Shown: positions 43,557-51,918 of the stretch, piece after piece
Layout of the letters: each line of letters starts with the position of its first letter
How positions within the stretch are numbered: the stretch's first letter is position 1
From: an uncultured Eubacteriales bacterium
GTDB taxonomy: Bacteria; Bacillota; Clostridia; Lachnospirales; Lachnospiraceae
NCBI GenBank assembly: GCA_949292795.1
Contig: CASFBR010000089.1
Location: 1 to 52,013, forward strand
Length of the DNA stretch: 52,013 nt
Reading direction: 5' to 3'
Notes under the pieces: generated by a model
Databases searched by the model: none
What the model was told of the DNA's origin: nothing
Seen by the model: only the letters and a program-made list of their open reading frames with translations
Made by a program: the position numbers and the translations under genes

Positions 43557-45028
43557 ATATATTACAGGCAAAACAGGAGATTAAAGATACGGTCAAGGCT
43601 TATCTGCTGACGGATGAAAATGGTACCTACCGCATCCCGGTGACAGCTCAGCGCCCGATTTTGCTCATTGGCCCTCCGGGAATCGGAAAAACCGCGATCA
43701 TGGAGCAGATCGCGGTGGAGTGCGGCATTGGGCTTGTCGCCTATACGATGACCCACCATACCCGCCAGAGTGCCATCGGACTGCCGATGATTGAAACGCA
43801 TACTTACGGCGGACGGCAGTATCGTGCCACCGAATATACAATGAGCGAGATTATCGGGGCCGTCTATGAAGCTATGACAGCTACCGGTAAAACGGAGGGG
43901 ATTTTGTTTCTCGACGAGATCAACTGCGTATCTGAGACATTAGCCCCGACGATGCTTCAGCTGCTGCAAAAAAAGATGTTTGGCAATCATAAAATCCCCG
44001 ATGGCTGGATTATTGTTGCTGCCGGAAACCCACCGGAATACAATAAATCTGTAAAAGCCTTTGACATTGTCACCCTTGACCGGGTGCGCAAAATGGATAT
44101 TACCGAGGATTTCGGGGTGTGGAAGAGCTATGCCTATGAGCGGCATGTGCATCCGTCGATCCTGACCTACCTTGAGATCAAAAAAGAAAATTTTTATCAG
44201 ATCGAGACCACAGCGGCCGGCCAGCATTTTGTAACCGCCCGCGGCTGGGAGGATTTATCTTATATGATCGATGCCCTGGAGTGTTTAAAAATGCCGGTTG
44301 ATGAGACCGTGATCGGCCAGTATGTCCAGCATCCGGGTATTGCCAAAGATTTTGCGAATTATTATGATCTGTATAATCAGTATAAAAACGATTATCATGT
44401 GGAAGAAATTCTTAGCGGCACGATCCGTCCGCAGACACTGGAGCGGCTAAAAGACGCCCGTTTTGACGAAAAGCTCAGCCTGATCGGACTGCTCATGGGA
44501 TGTCTTGGCGGAGATTTTAAAGACTGGCAGGCACAAAATATGCTGGTAACCCGGCTGTATGATATTTTAAAAGCCGTCAAAGCCGCCGGAGATGACATAC
44601 CGGCCATGGAGGCCGTGCTTTTAGAGCATACCCGTACCCTTGAAGCAAACGTCCTGACACGAAGATCGGATGCCGCCCTGATCCGGGCGCTCTACGATGC
44701 CCAAAAACACCTTCGTATGGGCGGCTTTGATGCAGTAAAGGCGGCCTTTGAGCAGGAAGTCGGACGTCTGGAGACGCTGACGGACCAGGGTAAGCGCCAT
44801 TTATCGGCGGCCTTTGATTTTATGGAGCAGGCCTTTGGCGAGAGCCAGGAAATGGTCATTTTTATCACAGAGCTTAATACAAGCCGTCCGGCGGTAGATT
44901 TTATCCGTGAAAACGGCTGCGAACGGTACTATAAGTACAATGAGGGGCTTTTATTTGCTTCGGGAAGAGATAAGATGCTTCAGGAAATTGACAGCGTGCG
45001 TTCCTACATGGATTTCCTTGGCATCTGA
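43553..45028 (+). CDS. MoxR-type AAA+ ATPase
   Basis: A 491-residue AAA+ ATPase. Walker A is GPPGIGKT (residues 40-47), Walker B ILFLDEIN (about 121-128), and sensor 1 lies in IIVAAGNPPEYN. The arginine-finger region is LDRVRKMDI. The C-terminal 200 residues are helical and family-specific. It is coupled to the VWA gene by a four-base overlap. By analogy with MoxR/RavA it would power remodelling of a client recognised by the VWA subunit; the client is unknown. The operon also carries the LRR and Hpt genes. Confidence 0.9.
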   Translation: MNILQAKQEIKDTVKAYLLTDENGTYRIPVTAQRPILLIGPPGIGKTAIMEQIAVECGIGLVAYTMTHHTRQSAIGLPMIETHTYGGRQYRATEYTMSEIIGAVYEAMTATGKTEGILFLDEINCVSETLAPTMLQLLQKKMFGNHKIPDGWIIVAAGNPPEYNKSVKAFDIVTLDRVRKMDITEDFGVWKSYAYERHVHPSILTYLEIKKENFYQIETTAAGQHFVTARGWEDLSYMIDALECLKMPVDETVIGQYVQHPGIAKDFANYYDLYNQYKNDYHVEEILSGTIRPQTLERLKDARFDEKLSLIGLLMGCLGGDFKDWQAQNMLVTRLYDILKAVKAAGDDIPAMEAVLLEHTRTLEANVLTRRSDAALIRALYDAQKHLRMGGFDAVKAAFEQEVGRLETLTDQGKRHLSAAFDFMEQAFGESQEMVIFITELNTSRPAVDFIRENGCERYYKYNEGLLFASGRDKMLQEIDSVRSYMDFLGI

Positions 45029-45040
45029 TGGAGCTTGCGT

Positions 45041-45160
45041 TTTGCGGCTCATGATGCAGGGCGTTTGAATCCTTAGGCTATGGCATCGGGGCATTTTGGT
45101 TTTGCGGCTCATGGCGCGAGGTGTTTGGGGCCTGCCGCTCATGGCGGCACGCGTTGCCGG
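45041..45160. repeat. Degenerate four-unit 30-bp repeat after the MoxR gene
   Basis: Units begin at 45041, 45071, 45101 and 45131 with a 30-bp period. TTTGCGGCTCATG heads units 1 and 3, and CCTGCCGCTCATGGCGGC heads unit 4; unit 2 is the most diverged. It has the same period as the array at 8015-8164 and the same position just after a gene stop, but a different sequence. Confidence 0.65.
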
Positions 45161-45222
45161 CGGACATAAACGGGGCTTTTGCGGCATAAGCTTATAGAAA
45201 ATATGCTTTGGGAGCGATCGCT

Positions 45223-46668
45223 GTGGCGGAACGTTTTCTTGAAAAGTTAAATGATCTGGTCTGGGGCCCATGGCTCATTGTATTGTTTATCGGAACCGGG
45301 ATTTTTCTCACTGTAAGATTACGATTTTTACCGTGGAGAAATCTCGGTTTTGCTTTGCGCCAGGTTATTGGGGATATTTTTCATCCGTCCGGAAGCGGGA
45401 ACGGTGAAATTTCGCCGTTTGAGTCGCTGATGACAGCCATGGCGGCTATGATGGGAACCGGAAATATTGTCGGCGTTGCCACCGCCATGGTATTGGGCGG
45501 CCCCGGAGCGCTTGTGTGGATGGTGTTGTCTGCATTGATCGGTATGGCATCCGGACTGACAGAAAGTGTCCTGACGATGCATTACCGCTGTAAAAAACCG
45601 GACAATACGGTGTGCGGCGGGCCGATGTATGTGCTCGCTCTCGGCTTTCGTCCGAAGGCACTGGGAAGGGTGCTGGCCGTACTTTTTTGCGTTTTCACAT
45701 TGGGCGCTTCGCTCGGCATGGGGAATATGACTCAGGCAAACTCGGTTTCTGAAGCATTAAACGATACATTTGGAATACCTGCGGTACTGACCGGGATGCT
45801 TCTGCTGGCCCTTAGCCTGCTTGTCCTTATGGGCGGGATTTCCTCTATCGGAAAGGTGTGCGGCATTTTAGTGCCAGTTATGTCCATCGCTTATTTTGCC
45901 GCAACGGCGGCGGTCATTATAATCAATTTTGAAAATATTGCCGATGGTCTGACCGAAATGCTTCAGATGGCATTTTCGCTCAGACCGTTAGCCGGCGGCC
46001 TTGGCGGGACGATCGTGGCAGGTATGGGAAATGCAATGCGTTTTGGTATTTCCCGCGGTGTTTTTTCAAATGAGGCCGGGCTTGGTTCGGCGCCCATTGC
46101 CGCAGCCTGCGCCCGCACGGATGATCCGGTGCGTCAGAGCTATATGGCGATGAGCAGTATATTTTTTGATACGATCGTTGTCTGTCTGGCCACAGGGCTT
46201 GCCATTGCTTCGTCGGGGCTTTTGGGCGCTGTGGATGCCTCCGGGGCACCGCTGAGCGGCGCGGCTCTGACGAGCCTTGTTTTTGAAGCGGCCCTTGGAC
46301 CTGCCGGGCGGATACTCATCACGGCCGGAATTGCCATGTTTGCCTTTGCTACGATTATAGGATGGGAATATTACGGCGAAGTGGCGCTGGAATATCTGCT
46401 CTGCCGGGGTAAAATAAAGAGCGGGCCGGGCAGAGCAGACCGCTCCCTGACCGGGAAAACGGCTTTAAAAAAAGCAGCACCCGGCCGGGCACTGCTGTGT
46501 TACCGTCTGCTGTACTGTGCCTGTGCATTTACAGGCGCAGTTGTCTCATTGCAGACGGTATGGAATTTTTCTGATATTATGAATGCGGCCATGGCGATAC
46601 CGAACCTGATCTGTATTCTTACAATGAGCGGCCAGGCCCGTGCCATTCTTTTAAAGGACCAGAAATGA
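45223..46668 (+). CDS. Sodium:alanine symporter family (AgcS) transporter
   Basis: A 481-residue inner-membrane protein with about eleven spans. Family motifs: LRFLPWRNLGFALRQV, the conserved AMMGTGNIVGVATAMVLGGPGALVWM, GGPMYVL, and RFGISRGVFSNEAGLGSAPIA. It takes up alanine or glycine with Na+. GTG 45223 is preceded by GGGAG at eight bases. A basic cytoplasmic insertion (GKIKSGPGRADRSLTGKTALKK) lies before the last two spans. It stands alone, convergent with the peptidase operon. Confidence 0.92.
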   Translation: MAERFLEKLNDLVWGPWLIVLFIGTGIFLTVRLRFLPWRNLGFALRQVIGDIFHPSGSGNGEISPFESLMTAMAAMMGTGNIVGVATAMVLGGPGALVWMVLSALIGMASGLTESVLTMHYRCKKPDNTVCGGPMYVLALGFRPKALGRVLAVLFCVFTLGASLGMGNMTQANSVSEALNDTFGIPAVLTGMLLLALSLLVLMGGISSIGKVCGILVPVMSIAYFAATAAVIIINFENIADGLTEMLQMAFSLRPLAGGLGGTIVAGMGNAMRFGISRGVFSNEAGLGSAPIAAACARTDDPVRQSYMAMSSIFFDTIVVCLATGLAIASSGLLGAVDASGAPLSGAALTSLVFEAALGPAGRILITAGIAMFAFATIIGWEYYGEVALEYLLCRGKIKSGPGRADRSLTGKTALKKAAPGRALLCYRLLYCACAFTGAVVSLQTVWNFSDIMNAAMAIPNLICILTMSGQARAILLKDQK

Positions 46669-46706
46669 CACGGTTTGAATCGTGCCGCCCCTGTATGCCG
46701 ATGCTG

Positions 46707-48155
46707 TCATACATTTTTGGCGTTTCGGATGATTTCCTTGTAGAAATCAACGCCGAGCGGAAGGGAATCGCAGTTGATATTTTCATCGATCCCGTGGATG
46801 CTGGCATACTGCTGGCCGTTAATGTATAAAGGCGCAAAGCGCAGGGCGTTTTCACAGATGTCGCTGTAATATTTGGCATCGGTGCCGCCGGTCATTGTAT
46901 AGGGACATACGCCGATGCCCGGATAAATTTTATGGATCGTTTCTTCCACAAGCTTAAAGGGGCGGCCATTGTGATCGACCACGGGGCATGGATAATCCTT
47001 ATAGATCACTTCCGTCTCAATCTGATGCTTTTTGGCAACCTGGGTAATGACTTCAATACTTTCATCCGTTCCCTGATGGGGGATAAAACGAAGATTTCCG
47101 GTCACATAGGCTTCCTGCGGGAGAACGTTTAAACCGTCGGAGCCTGCGGCCATTGTAAAAGCGATGGTTGTCTGGAGCATTGCCGCCCCGGCCGGGCTGA
47201 TGACCGGCATCAGCTTCTTTAGAAGCGGGGCAAAAAGCCAGAGATTGCGAAAAACAAATTTCATGCCGAAGTTCATATTGGGAGAAAAACGGCGAAACAT
47301 CTCTTTAACGGTATCATTAAACGCCACTTTAAACGGATTATGTTTTTCCACATCCTGCATAAAGGCGCCGAGTCTTGGCAGCGGCGTGTTTTTTGTCGGA
47401 GCGCTGGCATGGCCGCCGGAGCTTTTGGCTGTAAACTTAAGATCGCCATAGCCCTTTTCAAGAACGCCGATCATGGCATAGGTGCCTTTCACACCGCCGA
47501 TGGGGTCTTCAATAATCATACCGCCCTCATCGATGAGCATGGCCAGATGAACGCCCTGTTCTTTTAAATATTTAACGGTCAAGGGCGCGCCTTCGCCGCT
47601 CCATTCTTCTGTACAGCTGCTGGCCAGATAGACATCGCAATCCGGCGTAAAACCGTCGGCCAGAAGCTCCTCAACTGCCTCGAAAAAGCAGAACAGGCTG
47701 GCTTTTGTATCGACCGTGCCGCGGCCCCATACTGCGCCTCCGGTAATCTCTCCGGAAAACGGTTCGTGCTGCCACTGTCCGCCGGCTTCGACAACATCGT
47801 GATGGCTCATTAATAAAATCGGAGCCTGATCACTTTTTCCTTTCCATTTAAATAGCAGACTGCCGTTAAACACATGCTTTTCGAGATTTTGATGGATTCT
47901 CGGAAACATTTTTTCAAGCGCTTCGTGAAACTGGTAAAATTTGGACCGGTCCTCGTCAAACCGGCTTGAAATGGTTTCGATCTGTACAAGCGTTGAGAGC
48001 GACCGGGCATAGGCTTCACTGCGGGCCGGGTCCGGCGTATTGAGCTTTGCGTGGATGGCCTGCGTGGGGTGGACGGTGACCGTGCGTATCAGGCAGATCA
48101 GCAGCAGTACTGCCAAAATAGCCACAAGCCCTAAAATTATCCAAAGTGCGATCAT
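46707..48155 (-). CDS. Membrane-anchored M20-family metallopeptidase
   Basis: A 482-residue dizinc peptidase with one N-terminal membrane span (residues 2-24), of the CPS1/PM20D1-like carboxypeptidase branch. Metal and catalytic residues: His in LLMSHHDVVE, bridging Asp in GRGTVDTKAS, catalytic EE in SCTEEWSGEG (TEE instead of the usual DEE), the dimerisation lid SGGHASAP, and the final zinc His in ASIHGIDENI. The start follows GGAGG. It is the third gene of a minus-strand operon after two membrane proteins, 15 bp behind the second. That suggests peptides or N-acyl amino acids are moved and cleaved together. Confidence 0.88.
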   Translation of the reverse strand: MIALWIILGLVAILAVLLLICLIRTVTVHPTQAIHAKLNTPDPARSEAYARSLSTLVQIETISSRFDEDRSKFYQFHEALEKMFPRIHQNLEKHVFNGSLLFKWKGKSDQAPILLMSHHDVVEAGGQWQHEPFSGEITGGAVWGRGTVDTKASLFCFFEAVEELLADGFTPDCDVYLASSCTEEWSGEGAPLTVKYLKEQGVHLAMLIDEGGMIIEDPIGGVKGTYAMIGVLEKGYGDLKFTAKSSGGHASAPTKNTPLPRLGAFMQDVEKHNPFKVAFNDTVKEMFRRFSPNMNFGMKFVFRNLWLFAPLLKKLMPVISPAGAAMLQTTIAFTMAAGSDGLNVLPQEAYVTGNLRFIPHQGTDESIEVITQVAKKHQIETEVIYKDYPCPVVDHNGRPFKLVEETIHKIYPGIGVCPYTMTGGTDAKYYSDICENALRFAPLYINGQQYASIHGIDENINCDSLPLGVDFYKEIIRNAKNV

Positions 48156-48170
48156 TGCTTTTAGTACCTC

Positions 48171-48848
48171 CTAAATTTTTCCTTGTTTAAATAATACATA
48201 CCCGATGAGCAGGGCCAGGCCGCCGGCAGGGATGATTAAAATACTCGTCTGTGAGATGGCCGCCGGTACAAATACGCACAGTAATGTCATCAGAATCAGC
48301 GGGATCACAGCGATCTTTGGGCTCTTCAGAAAATATTTAAGTCCAAGAGCGCCAAACAGCGCCGGAACGACATTATCAAAAGCCGGGGCCAGCACCGGGC
48401 TTTGAAGAACCGGCTGCAGAGGTGTCATTAAAAGTACGCCGGCAAAAATTACAGCCATGGTGACCAGGGCACTTGTTGCAACACTTAAGGTGGAGATGAT
48501 CTCGCTTTCCGGCGAGTTGTCTGCGACCTTGGCAATATCTCTGGAGTTGATGGCGCATGGAATTTTCAGGTTGGTCACATTTCCGGTGATAAACGTCAGG
48601 TAGCTGGCACCGGCGCCGAGCATTGGGACATAAACGAGAAATTCCACAACAGATACAGGCACATAAATGGCTGCGACCTTGGCAATGCCGGCGGCAAATC
48701 CGGCGGGAGAGGGCATGGCATCATAAAGGAAGCCGAAAAAGAACGGGACGCCAAGAAGCAGGATCAGGGAAATAATCAATGTAAAACGGCCAAGGAAATG
48801 AATCTGGCGGTTGTAATGCTCGAGAAATTGCTTTTGCTTTTCATCCAT
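48171..48848 (-). CDS. Six-span membrane protein paired with DUF5058 protein
   Basis: A 225-residue inner-membrane protein. A soluble N-terminal helix (MDEKQKQFLEHYNRQIHFLG) precedes about six spans. An amphipathic loop in the middle reads NVTNLKIPCAINSRDIAKVA. No named domain is recognised with certainty. It starts after AGGAGG, 14 bp behind the DUF5058 gene and just ahead of the M20 peptidase, so it is probably one half of a two-subunit transporter. Confidence 0.7.
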   Translation of the reverse strand: MDEKQKQFLEHYNRQIHFLGRFTLIISLILLLGVPFFFGFLYDAMPSPAGFAAGIAKVAAIYVPVSVVEFLVYVPMLGAGASYLTFITGNVTNLKIPCAINSRDIAKVADNSPESEIISTLSVATSALVTMAVIFAGVLLMTPLQPVLQSPVLAPAFDNVVPALFGALGLKYFLKSPKIAVIPLILMTLLCVFVPAAISQTSILIIPAGGLALLIGYVLFKQGKI

Positions 48849-48862
48849 GAAACGTTCCTCCT

Positions 48863-49606
48863 TTATACAAGCTTCACGAGTACGGCTGCGATCATTGCAA
48901 CGAGCATACTGGTGGCAATACTGAAATTATCCAGCCAGGCAATCTTTTTGCGGACTGTGAAATATTCAAAAACAAGCATCACTGCAGCGGAGACAAGGGC
49001 TACAAACAGCGGCAGCCAGTCTTTAAAAGCGGTGAGCGTACCAATATAGGAACCAATGTAGGCGCTGCAAAGCCCTACAAACATGGCAACTGTGGCATGG
49101 GCGCCGAAACCGGGCTTTTTCGTGCTTTCAGACACAACGGCAGTTTTTTTGCCGAGCTTGTCCGTGTATTTTTTCAGGAAGAAGATACAGCAGATGACAC
49201 CGCCGAGAATACCGACCGTCATTACAAGAGCAATGGTCGAATAGGCCGGAGCGGTCATTTCGCTGATCTTTAAGCCGGACAGTCCGGTGCTTGTGGCAGC
49301 AATTTCAGCAACGTTTAATTCGTATTGAAGGGCGCCGATTACCGACAGGCGCAGCCATGAAAGCGGCACGCCGAGCGTACCGCTTAAGGCAAGGACACCA
49401 AGTAAAATACTGATGCTTGGAAGCACGGTAAATGTAGCGCTGGATGTGATTGCCCGGCGCAGTATTTTTTTGTCCATCCCAAGAGCAAGACCGGCGCGGT
49501 AGCTTTTCACGAGAAAAACGATACACATTACCGTGATAAAGGCAAGAACGGCGGCAACGATCAGATACATGGGAACTGAGTTGACTTGTGACAGATATTC
49601 ACTCAT
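48863..49606 (-). CDS. DUF5058 family membrane protein
   Basis: A 247-residue protein with about six to seven membrane spans. The pattern SATFTVLPSISILLGVLALSG and GVPLSWLRLSVIGALQYELN is that of DUF5058. ATG 49606 follows AGGAGG; in-frame codons upstream to 49738 overlap the divergent promoter region. It is the first gene of the operon DUF5058-membrane partner-M20 peptidase. A minus-strand TATAAT at 49677-49682 could be its promoter. Transport is inferred from the pair of small polytopic proteins. Confidence 0.8.
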   Translation of the reverse strand: MSEYLSQVNSVPMYLIVAAVLAFITVMCIVFLVKSYRAGLALGMDKKILRRAITSSATFTVLPSISILLGVLALSGTLGVPLSWLRLSVIGALQYELNVAEIAATSTGLSGLKISEMTAPAYSTIALVMTVGILGGVICCIFFLKKYTDKLGKKTAVVSESTKKPGFGAHATVAMFVGLCSAYIGSYIGTLTAFKDWLPLFVALVSAAVMLVFEYFTVRKKIAWLDNFSIATSMLVAMIAAVLVKLV

Positions 49607-49731
49607 AACATTAACCTCCTGTGTTTTTTGCAGCGGCATAAAAGTATGCAGCCGCCTTTTTTGATGAACGGGTTTTATTATAGCAGATTTTTTATCTGTT
49701 GAAAATCGTTTATTACATTTGTTGGAATATA

Positions 49732-49760
49732 TTGACATTTTATGGTGTACATGGTAAACT
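49732..49760 (+). promoter_or_regulatory. Promoter of the rubrerythrin gene
   Basis: TTGACA (49732-49737), 17-bp spacer, TAAACT (49755-49760), 48 bp before the start. Confidence 0.75.
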
Positions 49761-49807
49761 GTATAAAAATAGTAATTATTCTTAAAATTGAAGATGGAGG
49801 TAACGAT

Positions 49808-50341
49808 ATGGAGTTAAAGGGATCAAAAACAGAGGCTAATTTATGGACCGCTTTTGCCGGGGAATCTCAGGCAAGAAACAAGTATACATATTATGCCAGC
49901 AAGGCCAAAAAAGAGGGCTATGAGCAGATTGCCGCGCTTTTCCTTGAGACTGCCAACAATGAAAAGGAGCATGCAAAAATCTGGTTTAAGCTGCTTGACG
50001 GAATCAATGACACTGCTTCAAATTTAAAGGATGCGGCTGCCGGCGAGAATTATGAGTGGACCGATATGTATGCAACCTTTGCCAAGGAAGCAAAAGAAGA
50101 GGGCTTTGATCACATCGCTTATCTTTTTGAGGAAGTTGGCAAGATCGAGAAAGAGCATGAGCAGCGCTACCTTAAGCTGCTTGAAAATGTTGAGGGCGGC
50201 CTTGTATTTTCCAGAGACGGCGATATGATCTGGCAGTGCGCAAACTGCGGTCATATCCATGTGGGCAAGGAGGCTCCGGAAATCTGTCCGGTATGTGCAC
50301 ATCCAAGAGCATATTTCCAGCTTCAGGCAAAAAATTATTGA
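49808..50341 (+). CDS. Rubrerythrin
   Basis: A 177-residue peroxide-reducing diiron protein of anaerobes. The N-terminal ferritin-like four-helix bundle has the two iron-ligand motifs [19 protein letters not shown] and [14 protein letters not shown], with [14 protein letters not shown] later. The C-terminal rubredoxin-like site is [20 protein letters not shown], with four cysteines. ATG 49808 follows GGAGGTAA. It has its own consensus promoter and two terminators, so it is a monocistronic oxidative-stress gene. A PerR-type operator was not identified. Confidence 0.96.
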   Translation: MELKGSKTEANLWTAFAGESQARNKYTYYASKAKKEGYEQIAALFLETANNEKEHAKIWFKLLDGINDTASNLKDAAAGENYEWTDMYATFAKEAKEEGFDHIAYLFEEVGKIEKEHEQRYLKLLENVEGGLVFSRDGDMIWQCANCGHIHVGKEAPEICPVCAHPRAYFQLQAKNY

Positions 50342-50350
50342 TACTTTTAC

Positions 50351-50392
50351 AGGCTGCCATAGTGCCGTGCGCATTATGGCAGCCTGCTGTTT
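50351..50392 (+). terminator. First terminator after rubrerythrin
   Basis: AGGCTGCCATA (50351-50361) pairs TATGGCAGCCT (50375-50385), followed by GCTGTTTT. Confidence 0.8.
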
Positions 50393-50396
50393 TAAA

Positions 50397-50437
50397 GAAA
50401 AAACGGGGCAGAATCAAAAATCTGCTCCGTTTTTTTC
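50397..50437 (+). terminator. Second terminator after rubrerythrin
   Basis: AAAAACGGGGCAG and CTGCTCCGTTTTT form a stem with an inner AT-rich loop and a T7 tail. Confidence 0.85.
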
Positions 50438-50632
50438 TTAATAATATAGCTGCCTGCGATTGATCCAAAATGGATTAATATTATAGCATTGAGAAATATG
50501 AGGCGCAATAACGGTCATTCAGATTGCCCCGGATTTAAAAAAATGTATAAATTCCCGATGAATTACCATTCGCATAAAATCATGTAGCGTGTTTTTTTTT
50601 AAACATGATAAAATGTGAATGAGGTGATCTGG

Positions 50633-51733
50633 ATGGTGGAAAAACGATTTGATGATAATCAATTTCTATTGATGAATAAAAATACGCCCATTTTAAAATT
50701 TATATCGGAAAAAGATGCTTTGGGGGACGATACATTTCGTGTGATTGAAAATTATTCAACGGTCTATCCGATTGGCTTTTCAGATATGGGAACCTGGCTG
50801 CAAAACCGTCAGGCGCCTAAACACCGTGAACATATTGCAAATTTACTTAAGAGCTGCGGATGTGATAATCTTGACGGATATATTCGTGTGACCCATGCGC
50901 TGACCTTAAATGACAGCTTTTGGGTGCGGCCTTTAAATAGCAATTTAAAATGGGAAAAGGTTTCACTGTTCCAAAATGATTTCGATGAAACGATTGCACA
51001 TATTGCCTTCGAGGGTGGACTATATGGCGAACAGTTTTCCTCAACTTCCCCTGAATTTGGTACAGATGGCACATTTGCAAAATGCTGGATCAGGGAAGAT
51101 CAGATTTATTTATTAAAACAGGGCTCGAATGGTGCAAGAAATGCAGGGCTTGAACCGTATTCAGAAATGTATGCTTCTCAGATCGCAGCGCTGATTTGTC
51201 CGGACAGTGTGCCTTATGATGTGGTCATGTACAGAGGCAAACTTGCATCAAAATGCCCGTTGTTTACCAGCGAAAATACCGGTTTTGCACCCATCAGCCG
51301 CATCTTTCCCGGAAGGCCGCCGGCCAGCCGGCTTTTGGAATATTTTTCCGGCATAGGCAGTTCAGATGCTTTTCGGCGAATGCTGGTTTTTGATGCCCTT
51401 GTATTAAATACAGACCGGCATATGGGAAACTTTGGTGTATTATTTGATACAGATACAATGTCTGTACTTCGGATGGCACCGGTATTTGACAATAACCAAT
51501 CGTTACTGCCCTACGGTGAAGCGGAGGATTTTAAAAATATTAAAGCCTATCTCGCCAGCCGCTCAACACGCATTGGCACAGATTTTAATGAAATTGCACA
51601 CGCATTGCTGACACCGGGTATACGGGCGGACCTTCGGAATCTTTCTGGCTTCCGGTTTAAACGGGATACGGAATATGTACTTCCGGAAGACCGGCTTAGA
51701 ATCCTGGAAAATGTCGTCATAAGTCACATGTAA
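50633..51733 (+). CDS. HipA-like kinase-fold protein
   Basis: A 366-residue cytoplasmic protein with HipA-type kinase features in the C-terminal half: YLLKQGSNGARNAGLEPYSEM (nucleotide-loop and Glu region), the catalytic loop FDALVLNTDRHMGNFG, and the metal-binding VFDNNQSLLP. The N-terminal 130 residues are a separate domain not like the HipA N-subdomain. There is no HipB-type partner beside it, so a toxin role is unproven. ATG 50633 follows GAGGTGA. The next gene is a Fic-family protein on the same strand, after a terminator. Other HipA-like proteins of this shape in Clostridia have no assigned target. Confidence 0.75.
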   Translation: MVEKRFDDNQFLLMNKNTPILKFISEKDALGDDTFRVIENYSTVYPIGFSDMGTWLQNRQAPKHREHIANLLKSCGCDNLDGYIRVTHALTLNDSFWVRPLNSNLKWEKVSLFQNDFDETIAHIAFEGGLYGEQFSSTSPEFGTDGTFAKCWIREDQIYLLKQGSNGARNAGLEPYSEMYASQIAALICPDSVPYDVVMYRGKLASKCPLFTSENTGFAPISRIFPGRPPASRLLEYFSGIGSSDAFRRMLVFDALVLNTDRHMGNFGVLFDTDTMSVLRMAPVFDNNQSLLPYGEAEDFKNIKAYLASRSTRIGTDFNEIAHALLTPGIRADLRNLSGFRFKRDTEYVLPEDRLRILENVVISHM

Positions 51734-51739
51734 CAGATC

Positions 51740-51774
51740 ACCGGATTTCACTTGTATGTGAAGTCCGGTTTTGT
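51740..51774 (+). terminator. Terminator of the HipA-like gene
   Basis: ACCGGATTTCAC (51740-51751) pairs GTGAAGTCCGGT (51758-51769) with one G-T pair, followed by TTTTG. Confidence 0.8.
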
Positions 51775-51834
51775 TGTATATTGTCCATATAAAACTTCCG
51801 AAATCGGCAATAATATATAAAAATCAATGAATGT

Positions 51835-51864
51835 TTGGATCTTGTTGCCGATATGTGATATAAT
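51835..51864 (+). promoter_or_regulatory. Promoter of the Fic-like gene with flanking dyad
   Basis: TTGGAT (51835-51840), 18-bp spacer, TATAAT (51859-51864). ATCGGCAA (51803-51810) and TTGCCGAT (51845-51852) form a wide inverted repeat around the -35 box. Confidence 0.6.
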
Positions 51865-51918
51865 AACTATAAATATGATGTTTCATAATCAGAACGTGGA
51901 TGAACGAGAGGTTAATAT

